From positions 186,001 through 250,000 of the forward strand of contig NZ_AP017367.1 of NCBI RefSeq assembly GCF_001548395.1: DNA of 64,000 nt. The letters run 5' to 3'. Below, piece by piece: positions 18,254 to 26,143 of the stretch; position 1 is the first letter of the stretch, and every line of letters begins with the position of its first letter. Made by a program: the position numbers and the translations under genes. The notes under the pieces were generated by a model. It was not told where the DNA came from and made no database searches. It saw only the letters and a list, made by a program, of their open reading frames with translations. This stretch comes from Leptolyngbya sp. O-77 (GTDB lineage Bacteria > Cyanobacteriota > Cyanobacteriia > Elainellales > Elainellaceae).

Positions 18254-20236
18254 ATGAGCATTTCTGAATCCGTGCTGGATGCGCTATTGAAGCGATCGCC
18301 CCACTTGCGCCCCCAGCTTTACTTCAAATCGTCGCTCACCGCCCTCTCTCACGCGATGGAGGATCAGGTTCTGGCATCCTCCGGCCAACCGCTCATCATT
18401 GCCAGCTTCCAGCGCGAACGGTTCTATCGACAGGAATCTCACCGTTACCTCCGCATCGCCGCGCTCACACCCCAGGTCTACGTCCTGGCTGCGCCCGAAA
18501 CGGACTTCATGAACCGTTCAGAAGAATATGAAACCGTCGCCTTTGACCCCTCTGACCAACTGAGCCAGGAATGGCATCTGGTGGTGATTGGGCAGCAGTA
18601 TTCCGCCTGTCTGGTCTGTCGCGAGCGCACCAGCCTGCCCAGCGCCGCCGCCGCAGAAACGACGATGGATCAAACCCGCCGCTTTGAAGGCGTGTGGACG
18701 TTTGATCGCCAGGTGAGCTATCACGCCGCCGAAATTTTGCTGGATCGCATCCTGACCTATCGCCCAGAACTGGCGGAAAAAATCGCCGCCGCCAAGACCG
18801 AAATTCTGCTGCCGCAGCCCGCCAAGCTGGAAGTAGACCCCGACCCGTTTGCCCAGCGCCTGGTGACTCATTTGCAGGCGGGTCAATATAAGCTGCTGAA
18901 GGCCTACCGCTCGATCGCCACGCAGGAGCGCAAAGAGCGCCTGGTGAACTCGATCACCACGGCCATGCGCCAGTCTCTCAACACCGATGACATTTTTCGC
19001 GTGGCGGTGGACGAGTTGGGCAAGGCGATGCAGGTGTGTCGTTGCATTATCTATCGCTGCAAAGACACCGACACTAGCGCCAAAATCGCCTACGAATATC
19101 GCCGCGATAAGCGCATTGCCTCCCTGGTGGATCAAGACTGGCCGCTGCGAGATAATCCGATGTTTCAAGCTGTGGCGCAGCAGCAGACTTCCGTAGCGAT
19201 TCGCGACGCGATCCCTGCGGGAATCGCCAACACCAGCACCGACCCACAGTTTGACCTGTCGCCGCTGAAGCCAGTTTTGAAGCGAGCATCCATTCGCTCT
19301 TGGCTGATGGTGCCCGTGGTGAATCAGGGGCGACTGCTGGGCATGGTGGAGCTACACCACTGCCAGAAGGAGCCGCACCCCTGGACAGACGAAGAGCGAT
19401 CGCTCGTAGAATCCGTCGCCTCGCAGTTGGGCGTGGCTATCCTCCAGGCCGAGTCCTACGCCAACCTGGAAGACCTGAACGAGCAGCTCGAAGCGCTGGA
19501 GCGCACCCGCAGCAACCTGATCGCCATCACCGGCCACGAACTCCGCACGCCGCTGTCCACCATCCAGGTTTGTTTAGAAAGCCTGGCCAGTGAACCCGAT
19601 ATGCCCACGGAACTGCGCCAGGTCATGCTCAGCACGGCCCTGTCCGATGCAGAACGAATGCGAAAGCTAGTGCAAGATTTTCTCACGCTGTCGCGGCTGG
19701 AGAGCGGTCGCGTCGAGTGGCACTTAGAACCGCTGGCGCTGCAAGAATGCGTCGATCTGGCCCTCAGTAGTCTGCGGACGCGCGAGCTAGACGGGCCGCT
19801 ACCCAAAATCGAAACCAACGTATCGGGCGAGTTGCCGCTGGTGAAGGCAGACGGAGAATGGCTGGTGGAAGTGCTAGCCAAGCTGCTAGACAACGCCTGC
19901 AAGTTTACCGAATCCACCGGGGAAGTGATGATCGAGGCGCACCAAAACGGCGGCAAGATGCTGGAAGTGACAATCGCCGATACGGGGCGCGGCATCGAGC
20001 CAAATCGGCTGGAAGTCGTGTTCGATCGCTTCTATCAAGAAGAAGGCGCGCTGCGGCGGACGGCAGGCGGCACGGGGCTGGGGCTGGCCATTTGTCGGCA
20101 AATCATCCTGGCGCTGGGCGGCCAGATCTGGGCCGAGTCGGGCGGGCGCGACCAGGGCAGCCAGTTCCATTTCACGCTGCCGCTGGCGCAAGAAACGGCG
20201 ATCGCCCCTGCAAAAGCGAAAGGCAGCCGTTCCTAA
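18254..20236 (+). CDS. DICT-GAF sensor histidine kinase
   Basis: About 660 residues. The N-terminal domain (1-190) is a DICT sensory domain (HAMEDQVLASSGQPLIIASFQRERFYRQE...). A GAF domain follows (about 230-400), then a coiled linker and a kinase core. The H-box is LIAITGHELRTPLST, the N-box LLDNACKFTE, and the G-boxes DTGRGIEPN and GGTGLGLAI. DICT kinases are widespread in cyanobacteria and often linked to light or redox signalling; the ligand is unknown. ATG 18254 (MSISESVL) is preferred to TTG 18239. A small palindromic element is inserted in frame at 19196-19228 within the GAF. The stop overlaps that of the facing glycosyltransferase. Confidence 0.92.
   Translation: MSISESVLDALLKRSPHLRPQLYFKSSLTALSHAMEDQVLASSGQPLIIASFQRERFYRQESHRYLRIAALTPQVYVLAAPETDFMNRSEEYETVAFDPSDQLSQEWHLVVIGQQYSACLVCRERTSLPSAAAAETTMDQTRRFEGVWTFDRQVSYHAAEILLDRILTYRPELAEKIAAAKTEILLPQPAKLEVDPDPFAQRLVTHLQAGQYKLLKAYRSIATQERKERLVNSITTAMRQSLNTDDIFRVAVDELGKAMQVCRCIIYRCKDTDTSAKIAYEYRRDKRIASLVDQDWPLRDNPMFQAVAQQQTSVAIRDAIPAGIANTSTDPQFDLSPLKPVLKRASIRSWLMVPVVNQGRLLGMVELHHCQKEPHPWTDEERSLVESVASQLGVAILQAESYANLEDLNEQLEALERTRSNLIAITGHELRTPLSTIQVCLESLASEPDMPTELRQVMLSTALSDAERMRKLVQDFLTLSRLESGRVEWHLEPLALQECVDLALSSLRTRELDGPLPKIETNVSGELPLVKADGEWLVEVLAKLLDNACKFTESTGEVMIEAHQNGGKMLEVTIADTGRGIEPNRLEVVFDRFYQEEGALRRTAGGTGLGLAICRQIILALGGQIWAESGGRDQGSQFHFTLPLAQETAIAPAKAKGSRS
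19196..19228. repeat. Intragenic small palindromic repeat, copy A
   Basis: Begins GCGATTCGCGACGCGATC and ends GCGGGAATCGCC, with outer arms GCGATTC/GAATCGC complementary. It is translated within the GAF domain as AIRDAIPAGIA. The same element recurs at 26726, 27686, 28585 and 61979. Confidence 0.85.
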
Positions 20237-21183
20237 AGTCTGCAAGTTAGCGCCAAGAGCTTTGCGGAAGTTGCCGTGCCAATCGCTGCCAAAAATCCAA
20301 CTAGATAAAACACCAGCCGCATGAGAACCTTTAGCGGGTGGCCGCTCTTGTTGCAGGGCGGATTTCCCAAAACGTGGCAGTCAAATAATTTGGCAAAGAA
20401 TCGGAGGCACTGGGCCGCCGTCAGGTTTTTCAGCCCCAGCCAAAAGTGATTGTGATAAAAGCTGATTTGATAGCGGGGCGATCGCGTCGATAGGTCATGA
20501 CAGCCGCCCGTTTCCTCCCCCAGATGCACCAGCCACGCTGCCGGGTCATACCAGATCATCAGCCCCGTCGCCCGCAGCCGCAGGCACACATCCGATTCCT
20601 CTCGCACGGCGCTGCCCCGAAACCGCTCGTCGAACCAGAGCTGGTGCTGGGTAAAGAGCGATCGCCGAAAGGACATATTGCAGCCCCGCGCCGACAGCAC
20701 CCGCTGCGGCTGCACCGTATGCACCAGATCTAGGTGATACCAGGCGATCGCCGGATCGCTCGCTTCCGGTGGCAGTTGCTCAATTAAAAGATCCGGGTCG
20801 TCCGCCAGCTTCAGCCGATCCAGCACCCGGCCGGCGATCGCCCCAATTTCTGGCTTTTGATAATGCCGTGCGTGCCTTGCCAAAAAATCCGGCGACATCT
20901 GCACATCGTCGTCCACAAACACCACGATGTCGCCCTTAGCCTGCTGAATTCCGACATTTCGCGCCCTTGGCAGGCTGGCCCAGCCCACCCGCAGCCAGGT
21001 CAGCTTGCCCGCTGCGCTGAGTTCTGCCAGCATTGCCTCGGTTTCGGGTTCATGCGCCGCCGTCTGATCCACCACGATGATTTCGTAGGCGGGGTACTCT
21101 TGCTGCAGCGCATCCCGCAGCGTGGCCCGCAGCACCGCCTCACGCCGATAGGTGGGAATGATCAGGGAAACGAAAGGAAGCAT
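20233..21183 (-). CDS. Family 2 glycosyltransferase
   Basis: 316 residues. GT-A fold motifs: SLIIPTYRREAVL at the N-terminus, IIVVDQTA, the metal-binding VVFVDDDVQM (DxD) and 'REESDVCLRLRATG' toward the active-site base. A C-terminal hydrophobic segment (VLMRLVFYLVGFLAAIG) suggests attachment to the inner membrane. It probably adds a sugar to a cell-surface glycan. Its stop overlaps the DICT kinase stop by two bases (convergent, sharing 20233-20236). Confidence 0.9.
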   Translation of the reverse strand: MLPFVSLIIPTYRREAVLRATLRDALQQEYPAYEIIVVDQTAAHEPETEAMLAELSAAGKLTWLRVGWASLPRARNVGIQQAKGDIVVFVDDDVQMSPDFLARHARHYQKPEIGAIAGRVLDRLKLADDPDLLIEQLPPEASDPAIAWYHLDLVHTVQPQRVLSARGCNMSFRRSLFTQHQLWFDERFRGSAVREESDVCLRLRATGLMIWYDPAAWLVHLGEETGGCHDLSTRSPRYQISFYHNHFWLGLKNLTAAQCLRFFAKLFDCHVLGNPPCNKSGHPLKVLMRLVFYLVGFLAAIGTATSAKLLALTCRL

Positions 21184-21280
21184 CTGGAGAGAGGCGCATC
21201 AGCCTCCATCCTGTCGCATTTTGCGAATCTTCGGCTATCCTTCGGGTATATGAGCGTTGGAAATTCAAGGGTTTCGCAGA

Positions 21281-21646
21281 ATGCAGGTGTGGGTTGCAGG
21301 CGTGGTGCTGTTTTTTGTAATGGCAGAGCTATATCCCTGGGTCGGGGGTCTGAACTTACCGCTGCCGCTGATGGTGGTTGCCGGGCTGGGGCTGGCGATC
21401 GCCTCCAATTTGCCTACGCTGAGGGGGGGAGGGCGATCGCCCCGCCTTGCGCCAAAGCCTGCACCAAAGTCCGCGCCAAAAACCGCCTCCACGGAAGCCG
21501 CTCAACCCGCCAACCCAGCCTCTACGTCGCCCGCAAACCCAACGCCACAGCGCCCGCCTACCCAACTTCCCAACGTCCACCCCGCGCCGCCCGCACCCCC
21601 GCCGCGCCCGATTTCCTTCACCATCCGCAAACCGGGTAATTCGTAG
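21281..21646 (+). CDS. Small membrane protein with Pro/Ala-rich tail
   Basis: About 121 residues. Two hydrophobic helices are visible (VWVAGVVLFFVMAELY and LPLPLMVVAGLGLAIAS), followed by a basic patch and a ~65-residue disordered tail rich in Pro, Ala and Lys (APKPAPKSAPK). There is no catalytic motif. I do not recognise the family. The ATG at 21281 (MQVWVAG) directly precedes the first helix and is preferred to a TTG at 21257. It might tether partners to the thylakoid or plasma membrane, but this is a guess. Confidence 0.6.
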   Translation: MQVWVAGVVLFFVMAELYPWVGGLNLPLPLMVVAGLGLAIASNLPTLRGGGRSPRLAPKPAPKSAPKTASTEAAQPANPASTSPANPTPQRPPTQLPNVHPAPPAPPPRPISFTIRKPGNS

Positions 21647-21657
21647 TGGTAACTGAT

Positions 21658-21730
21658 GTCAATTTTGGATTTTAGATTGGCGATTTTAGATTGCCAGCCC
21701 AAACGCCTGTCAGGCTTCCAGCGATTTCAT
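21658..21730. repeat. ATTTTGGATT-type intergenic repeat, copy A
   Basis: Contains ATTTTGGATTTTAGATTG, then CGATTTTAGATTGCC and, after a short spacer, TGTCAGGCTTCCAGCGATT. A similar order of blocks occurs at 53396-53471, so the family unit is about 70 bp, not just low complexity. Confidence 0.7.
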
Positions 21731-21742
21731 CCGTAGCGCTGT

Positions 21743-22510
21743 TTGAAAGAGCAGAGATCAGCCAAAATTCTGGAATCCAGCCGTGGCTTACTGTATTTCT
21801 CTGCGGATTCCCTTCCTGTAGACTTTTCTCCTCACTACGCCCTCCAGGAGGCTGCTGTGCTGTTTCAAAAACTTCGTCAGCTCAACATTGATTTGCTGAG
21901 CGTGGGCAAAGGCACCATTTCTCTGCTGCGGAATGCGGAAAATACAGACTCGGTGTATGACATTGAAGACGGTCTGCGATCGACCAAAGCAATGGCGCTG
22001 GCGGTGGAATATGTCAAGCGCGACGAGGCGATCGCCCGCCTGTTTGCAGAACGCTACATCGCGCCGCCCCCCGATTTGGATGCCCTGCTAAAGCTGCCGC
22101 CCGATTCCCTCGGCTACATCTACGCCGCCACCCTGACCGCCGCTGGGTTCGACCCCAACTTTTATCGCAAAGTCGAAGTCACCGACGACATCACCTACAT
22201 GCTGCTGCGGCTGCGGCAGACGCACGACATCTGGCACCTGGTGACGGGCTTTGAAACCAGCGTCTTTGGAGAACTGGGGCTAAAGGCCTTTGAACTAGCG
22301 CAGACCCGCCGCCCCATGTCAATCGTGCTGATTTGTGGTGGGCTGTTGAAGACCCTCACCGATGCCCCAGAGTCGCTCGATGGCATTCTCAACGACCTGT
22401 CGAAGGGCTACCGCATGGGCATGACCGCCAAGCCATTTCTGGCGCAAAAGTGGGAGGAACATTGGGAGCGCTCCATGTCTGACTGGCGGCAAGAACTGGG
22501 CATTGCATAA
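21743..22510 (+). CDS. Coq4-like family protein
   Basis: 255 residues of the Coq4 family. The signature zinc motif HDxxH-x11-E is intact: His161, Asp162, His165 and Glu177 in THDIWHLVTGFETSVFGE. Family sequence such as 'NTDSVYDIEDGLRSTKAMALAVEYVKRDE' is clear. In eukaryotes and proteobacteria Coq4 acts in ubiquinone synthesis, but cyanobacteria make plastoquinone, so this protein must do something else or act on another prenylquinone or isoprenoid. The start is a TTG at 21743, the first codon after an in-frame stop; no ATG fits. Confidence 0.85.
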   Translation: MKEQRSAKILESSRGLLYFSADSLPVDFSPHYALQEAAVLFQKLRQLNIDLLSVGKGTISLLRNAENTDSVYDIEDGLRSTKAMALAVEYVKRDEAIARLFAERYIAPPPDLDALLKLPPDSLGYIYAATLTAAGFDPNFYRKVEVTDDITYMLLRLRQTHDIWHLVTGFETSVFGELGLKAFELAQTRRPMSIVLICGGLLKTLTDAPESLDGILNDLSKGYRMGMTAKPFLAQKWEEHWERSMSDWRQELGIA

Positions 22511-22535
22511 GCGCTGGGTCAACCCGAAACCGTGA

Positions 22536-22931
22536 CTACCGCAGCGCATAGTCGGGCTGATACTCTACCAGTTCCACCTCGTTGCCGTCGGGATCGCTGA
22601 CGTAGAGCCGCAGTCGCGTTTCGGGCGAGGTGTAGGTGTAATATTCAATGCCGTGCTTTTCCAGGTGCGATCGCATCGCTTCGGCATCTTCGATCACAAA
22701 GCCGACATGGTTGAACCCCACGCTGGCATGGGCGCGATGAGCCGCCGCAGGCTCATGGGCATTGTTCAGCGACATGTAAAACTGTTCGTTGCCCAGGTGA
22801 ATCCAGCGATCGCCCTCGTAGCTGCCTTCCGCCCGCACGTACCAATCGGGAAACAGCGTTTGATAAAACCGCTGGCTCGCTTCCAAGTCCTGGCAAGACA
22901 GATTGATATGTTCCATCCGTTTGAAGTTCAT
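22536..22931 (-). CDS. VOC (glyoxalase/dioxygenase fold) protein
   Basis: 131 residues with paired beta-alpha-beta-beta-beta modules. They open with MEHINLSCQDLEASQRFYQTLFPDW and close with LYVSDPDGNEVELVEYQP, which carries a typical metal-ligand Glu. VOC proteins include glyoxalases, resistance proteins and extradiol dioxygenases; the substrate is not determinable. GGAGG lies at the right distance from ATG 22931 and decides this start against a much longer frame. The 303-bp gap up to the next stop (22932-23234) shows only a repeated CTCTGGAA phrase. Confidence 0.85.
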   Translation of the reverse strand: MNFKRMEHINLSCQDLEASQRFYQTLFPDWYVRAEGSYEGDRWIHLGNEQFYMSLNNAHEPAAAHRAHASVGFNHVGFVIEDAEAMRSHLEKHGIEYYTYTSPETRLRLYVSDPDGNEVELVEYQPDYALR

Positions 22932-23234
22932 GACTGCCTCCAGCCATTGGTGTAAGGAGTGTAGTGCGAGGCGCTTTGTGGGGATAGGCGATGAACCGGA
23001 TCTAACGCTCTGGAATCTGACGCTCTGGAAGGGGGCGATCGCCAAAACCAAAAAGCCCTCACTTCTTAATCATACTCGTAATGAGTACGGATAGATCTTC
23101 CCCGGATGGGTACTTACTGGAATAGGGACTCCTGGATGGGGACTCAAAGGTCAACTAATCCCATAAAGGGCATCAGGCTCTGGACTCACGGTCTGACAAG
23201 CCATATTACGAAATTACGAGCTACCCATTACGGA

Positions 23235-24323
23235 CTACTCGACGGCCAAAAACTGCCGATTCTCCTCGCGGATTTGGGCAGCGGCATCGTCGTAGAGGAA
23301 GGGCAGGTAGGCGTAGCGGAGTCCCTGCGTAACAGGCGTAGCCTCATGCAGCAGCGAGCAAGAGAAGACGACCGCACCGCCCGCAGGGGCTTCATAGGTT
23401 CGCCTGCCAAATTCGGGAAAACGCAGCTTGCCGCCTTCGTACTCGCCCGTGTTGAGGTTGAGCGACACCGCAAAACGGCGGTGGGCCGTACCTTTGGTGG
23501 TGTTATCGCGATGAGGCTTGAAAAAGCCGCCGGAGTGGCTATCGTAGCAGGCAACGATGTGGCGCTCGATGCGCGTGGCGCGAAACTGGAAGGCTTTGGC
23601 GATTTCGGGGACGAGGCGATCGTGAATCCGATACATCGCCGCATTCCGCAGGGGTTCGTCCAAAATTTCCTGGTCTTTTCGCCGCTTGAAGCTGTGGTCG
23701 AGTGCGGCAACGGTGCGCCCGCCCACCTCCCGCATAAAGCCCGACTCTTCGCCGCCGTGCTGGTTGTAGTAGTCGATTAAGGCTTCGCACAAATCTGGCT
23801 CGAACACCCGCGGCACCACCAGCACGGGCGCTTGCACGGCGGCGGGTTCGGCAGGGTTGAGCGGCGGCAATTGTTCGAGGATTTTCACCAGCAGGGCGAC
23901 GTGCTGTTCCGGCTGGTCGCCAAAGGGCAGCACCCCCAGCACCCGCAGCCGCTCATCCAGAATATAGGTGCAGGGCGTGTAGCTCTGGGTGGCTTCGTCC
24001 AAAACACCGTATTGGCGGCTTACCAACTGGTCAAAGTCCCAAAAAAAGCGAATGCCGGGAATGGCTTCCTGCACTCTGGCTTGCGCCTGATCTTCCGGGT
24101 CGATGCTGACCCCAAAAAAGCAGCAGTGGGTATCGTCGAACAGCGCCCGATGTTGAAACAGCAGCGTCAGCACTTGCTGACTGACGGGGACGCTGGTGGA
24201 GGCGAAAAAGCACAGCACCACGTAGCGGCCGGCTACCGAGTCGAAATGATAGCGGGGGTTGCTGGTGGAAGGGGCGGTGAACCAGGGAGCCGGTTCGCCC
24301 ACCGTGAGCAGTGACCTGGCCAT
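23235..24323 (-). CDS. Peroxiredoxin-like / prolyl-4-hydroxylase-type 2OG-Fe(II) oxygenase fusion
   Basis: 362 residues. The N-terminal 150 have a peroxiredoxin (AhpC-TSA) fold (GEPAPWFTAPS...YVVLCFF...FFGVSIDPEDQ), but the peroxidatic site reads STSVPVSQQ, with no cysteine, so peroxidase activity is doubtful. The C-terminal 200 are a P4H-type dioxygenase with iron ligands HRD (in GGFFKPHRDN) and distal His in 'SLLHEATPV', and a 2OG-binding basic residue nearby. It may hydroxylate a protein or amino acid. ATG 24323 starts directly at the Prx domain; upstream codons translate a repeat. Confidence 0.86.
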   Translation of the reverse strand: MARSLLTVGEPAPWFTAPSTSNPRYHFDSVAGRYVVLCFFASTSVPVSQQVLTLLFQHRALFDDTHCCFFGVSIDPEDQAQARVQEAIPGIRFFWDFDQLVSRQYGVLDEATQSYTPCTYILDERLRVLGVLPFGDQPEQHVALLVKILEQLPPLNPAEPAAVQAPVLVVPRVFEPDLCEALIDYYNQHGGEESGFMREVGGRTVAALDHSFKRRKDQEILDEPLRNAAMYRIHDRLVPEIAKAFQFRATRIERHIVACYDSHSGGFFKPHRDNTTKGTAHRRFAVSLNLNTGEYEGGKLRFPEFGRRTYEAPAGGAVVFSCSLLHEATPVTQGLRYAYLPFLYDDAAAQIREENRQFLAVE

Positions 24324-24356
24324 GGCAACGCGTTTATTTTTCCATGCAAAGAACCT

Positions 24357-24422
24357 TACGTCGATTTTAGGTTTTGGATTGGGGATAGGTCGTCCAAAAT
24401 CCAAAATCCCTAATCCAAAATC
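24357..24422. repeat. ATTTTGGATT-type intergenic repeat, copy B (inverted arms)
   Basis: GATTTTAGGTTTTGGATTGG on the left and CCAAAATCCAAAATCCCTAATCC on the right face each other across a short spacer. They form a potential hairpin between the oxygenase gene and the gamma-carbonic-anhydrase-like gene. Confidence 0.75.
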
Positions 24423-25011
24423 AAGATGACGCGGGCGGCAAACGCTCAAACCCCAACTCTGTCCCTGTGCCTGCATGAACCTGGGCGAGCTTTTCGTATT
24501 TTTTGGCGTGGTCGATCAGGTCGGCCACCTCTTCGTCGCTGAGGGAACGCACCACTTTTGCGGGAATGCCCACCACGAGCGATCGCCCTGGCACGTCTTT
24601 CGTCACCACTGCGCCTGCGCCCACAATGCTGCCCGCCCCCACGCGCACCCCATCCAGCACGATCGCCCCGATGCCGATCAAACAGCCCTGCTCGATATGG
24701 GCACCGTGGATGACAGCCCGATGCCCCACCGTCACGTAGTCTTCCAGCACCGTTGGCTGTCCCGGATCGCCATGCAAAATTGCGCCGTCTTGAATATTAG
24801 TGCAGCGGCCGATCTCAATCCGTTCCACATCGCCGCGCACTACCGCGCCATACCAGACGCTTGCGCCCTCTGCCAGCAAAACCTGGCCGACCACCGTGGC
24901 CCCCGGCGCAACAAACGCTGCCTTAGAGACATCCGGGGCAGACCAACCGCCAGTGCGATTTTGCTGTGAATTTTCCGTGAAACCCGTAGACAAGCTGTAA
25001 ACTCCAGTCAA
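24421..25011 (-). CDS. Gamma-type carbonic anhydrase-like protein (left-handed beta-helix)
   Basis: 196 residues with hexapeptide repeats (e.g. AAFVAPGATVVGQVLLAEGASVWYG). The three zinc-ligand histidines of the gamma-CA/PaaY/YrdA group are in place: His80 (ILHGD), His97 (TVGHRAV) and His102 (IHGAHI). The protein is a trimer in relatives. Activity as carbonic anhydrase is possible but many relatives act otherwise. There is no ATG near the N-terminus; TTG at 25011 or 24993 would serve. It is not the CcmM fusion, as no RbcS-like domains follow. Confidence 0.85.
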   Translation of the reverse strand: MTGVYSLSTGFTENSQQNRTGGWSAPDVSKAAFVAPGATVVGQVLLAEGASVWYGAVVRGDVERIEIGRCTNIQDGAILHGDPGQPTVLEDYVTVGHRAVIHGAHIEQGCLIGIGAIVLDGVRVGAGSIVGAGAVVTKDVPGRSLVVGIPAKVVRSLSDEEVADLIDHAKKYEKLAQVHAGTGTELGFERLPPASS

Positions 25012-25174
25012 ATTTCTTAAGATTGCCAGGATTCGCGCCCTTGCTTCCAGCGAATACCCGTAGAATTGTTTCTAGCTTTTGACTGAGAAAAGCCTAAGAA
25101 AAACTCCGAGAAAAACTCAAAGTTATAATAGAGCCTTGCTGATGCTAGATGGAGACTACGCGGGTCGCGATTTC

Positions 25175-25687
25175 ATGATGAACCCAGCCCTACAGTACCC
25201 AATCTTCGGCCCGGAGATTCAGTGTCCCCACTGTCGTCAGACAATTCCGGCATTGACTCTGACCGACACCTATCTGTGCCAGCGCCACGGAGCTTTTGAA
25301 GCAAATCCCAAAACGGGTGAACTGATCCATCTCCAGTCTGGCCGACACTGGCGGCAGTGGGATAACGAGTGGTATCGCCAGCATACGCATCCCGATGGCA
25401 TCCGATTTGAAATCCATGAAGCGCTCGATCGCCTCTACACCCAGGGCTATCGTGCGACTCGCGTAATCATTGCCCGTCGCTACCAGGATTTGATCAGCAC
25501 CTATCTCGACCGCAGTGCCCCGTGGCGCGGACAGGCAGACGCTAGCACTCGCCCCCGCCTCTACGGGCTGCCCGTAGAGTTCAGCCCCGATCCAAAAGAG
25601 GAGCCGTGCTGGGATGTGATTAATTTTGACCTGGAGAAAGAGCCGGGTGCGCCCGTGCGGTATCCCTACTTTCGGCTGTTTGAGTAG
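25175..25687 (+). CDS. TIGR02652 family cyanobacterial protein
   Basis: About 170 residues. The N-terminus carries a zinc-ribbon-like CPHC (in IQCPHCRQTIPALTLTDTYLCQRHG), with a second pair Cys...His. The middle reads HTHPDGIRFEIHEALDRLYTQGY. This is a strongly conserved protein restricted to cyanobacteria as I recall it, with no known function. The start is uncertain: ATG-ATG at 25175/25178 fits the family N-terminus MNPALQYPIFGPE; another ATG is at 25142. The adjacent VOC gene begins 12 bp after the stop, so they may be cotranscribed. Confidence 0.82.
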   Translation: MMNPALQYPIFGPEIQCPHCRQTIPALTLTDTYLCQRHGAFEANPKTGELIHLQSGRHWRQWDNEWYRQHTHPDGIRFEIHEALDRLYTQGYRATRVIIARRYQDLISTYLDRSAPWRGQADASTRPRLYGLPVEFSPDPKEEPCWDVINFDLEKEPGAPVRYPYFRLFE

Positions 25688-25699
25688 CCTGCGTCAGCC

Positions 25700-26143
25700 A
25701 TGCACCACGCTTCGATTCGCACGGCGGACATCTTTCGGGCGATCGCCTTTTATGAGCGGCTGGGGTTTACGGTGTGCGAGCGGTTTACCGCAGGCATCAC
25801 GCTGGGCTGCTGGATGGAGGGGTTGGGCGGGCGGATTGAGCTATTGCAAGTGCCGCAGCCTCGCGCCGCCGCCGATGCCTTTGGCGACGAGCATTACACG
25901 GGTTACTATCACCTGTCGTTTGACCTGACCGATGCAGTCGAGAGCCTGCCCGACTGGCTAGAAAATTTGCAGCATCATTTTGCCCAAGCTGCCGCCGCCG
26001 GCCAGGGCGAAGCGCTGAGGGTGCTGCTGGAGCCAACACAGCAGATGATTGGCGATCGCATCTACGAAGTTGCATTTATCGCCGACTCAGACGGGTTGCC
26101 GCTAGAGTTTATCCGGGTGCTGGGGGAACGGGTAGGCGCGTAG
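25700..26143 (+). CDS. VOC family protein
   Basis: 147 residues with glyoxalase fold: HHASIRTADIFRAIAFYERLGFTV at the start and a terminal VAFIADSDGLPLEFIRVLGE, where the Glu is a typical ligand. An ATG lies 12 bp after the TIGR02652 gene. Its last 82 bp overlap, on the opposite strand, the 3' end of the caspase-WD40 gene. Substrate unknown. Confidence 0.85.
   Translation: MHHASIRTADIFRAIAFYERLGFTVCERFTAGITLGCWMEGLGGRIELLQVPQPRAAADAFGDEHYTGYYHLSFDLTDAVESLPDWLENLQHHFAQAAAAGQGEALRVLLEPTQQMIGDRIYEVAFIADSDGLPLEFIRVLGERVGA

Noticed and set aside
23313..23345. GCGTAGCGGAGTCCCTGCG-type sequence, suspected copy of the intragenic palindromic repeat
   Set aside because: It encodes the normal family sequence ATPVTQGLRYAYLP of the oxygenase, so it is not an insertion.
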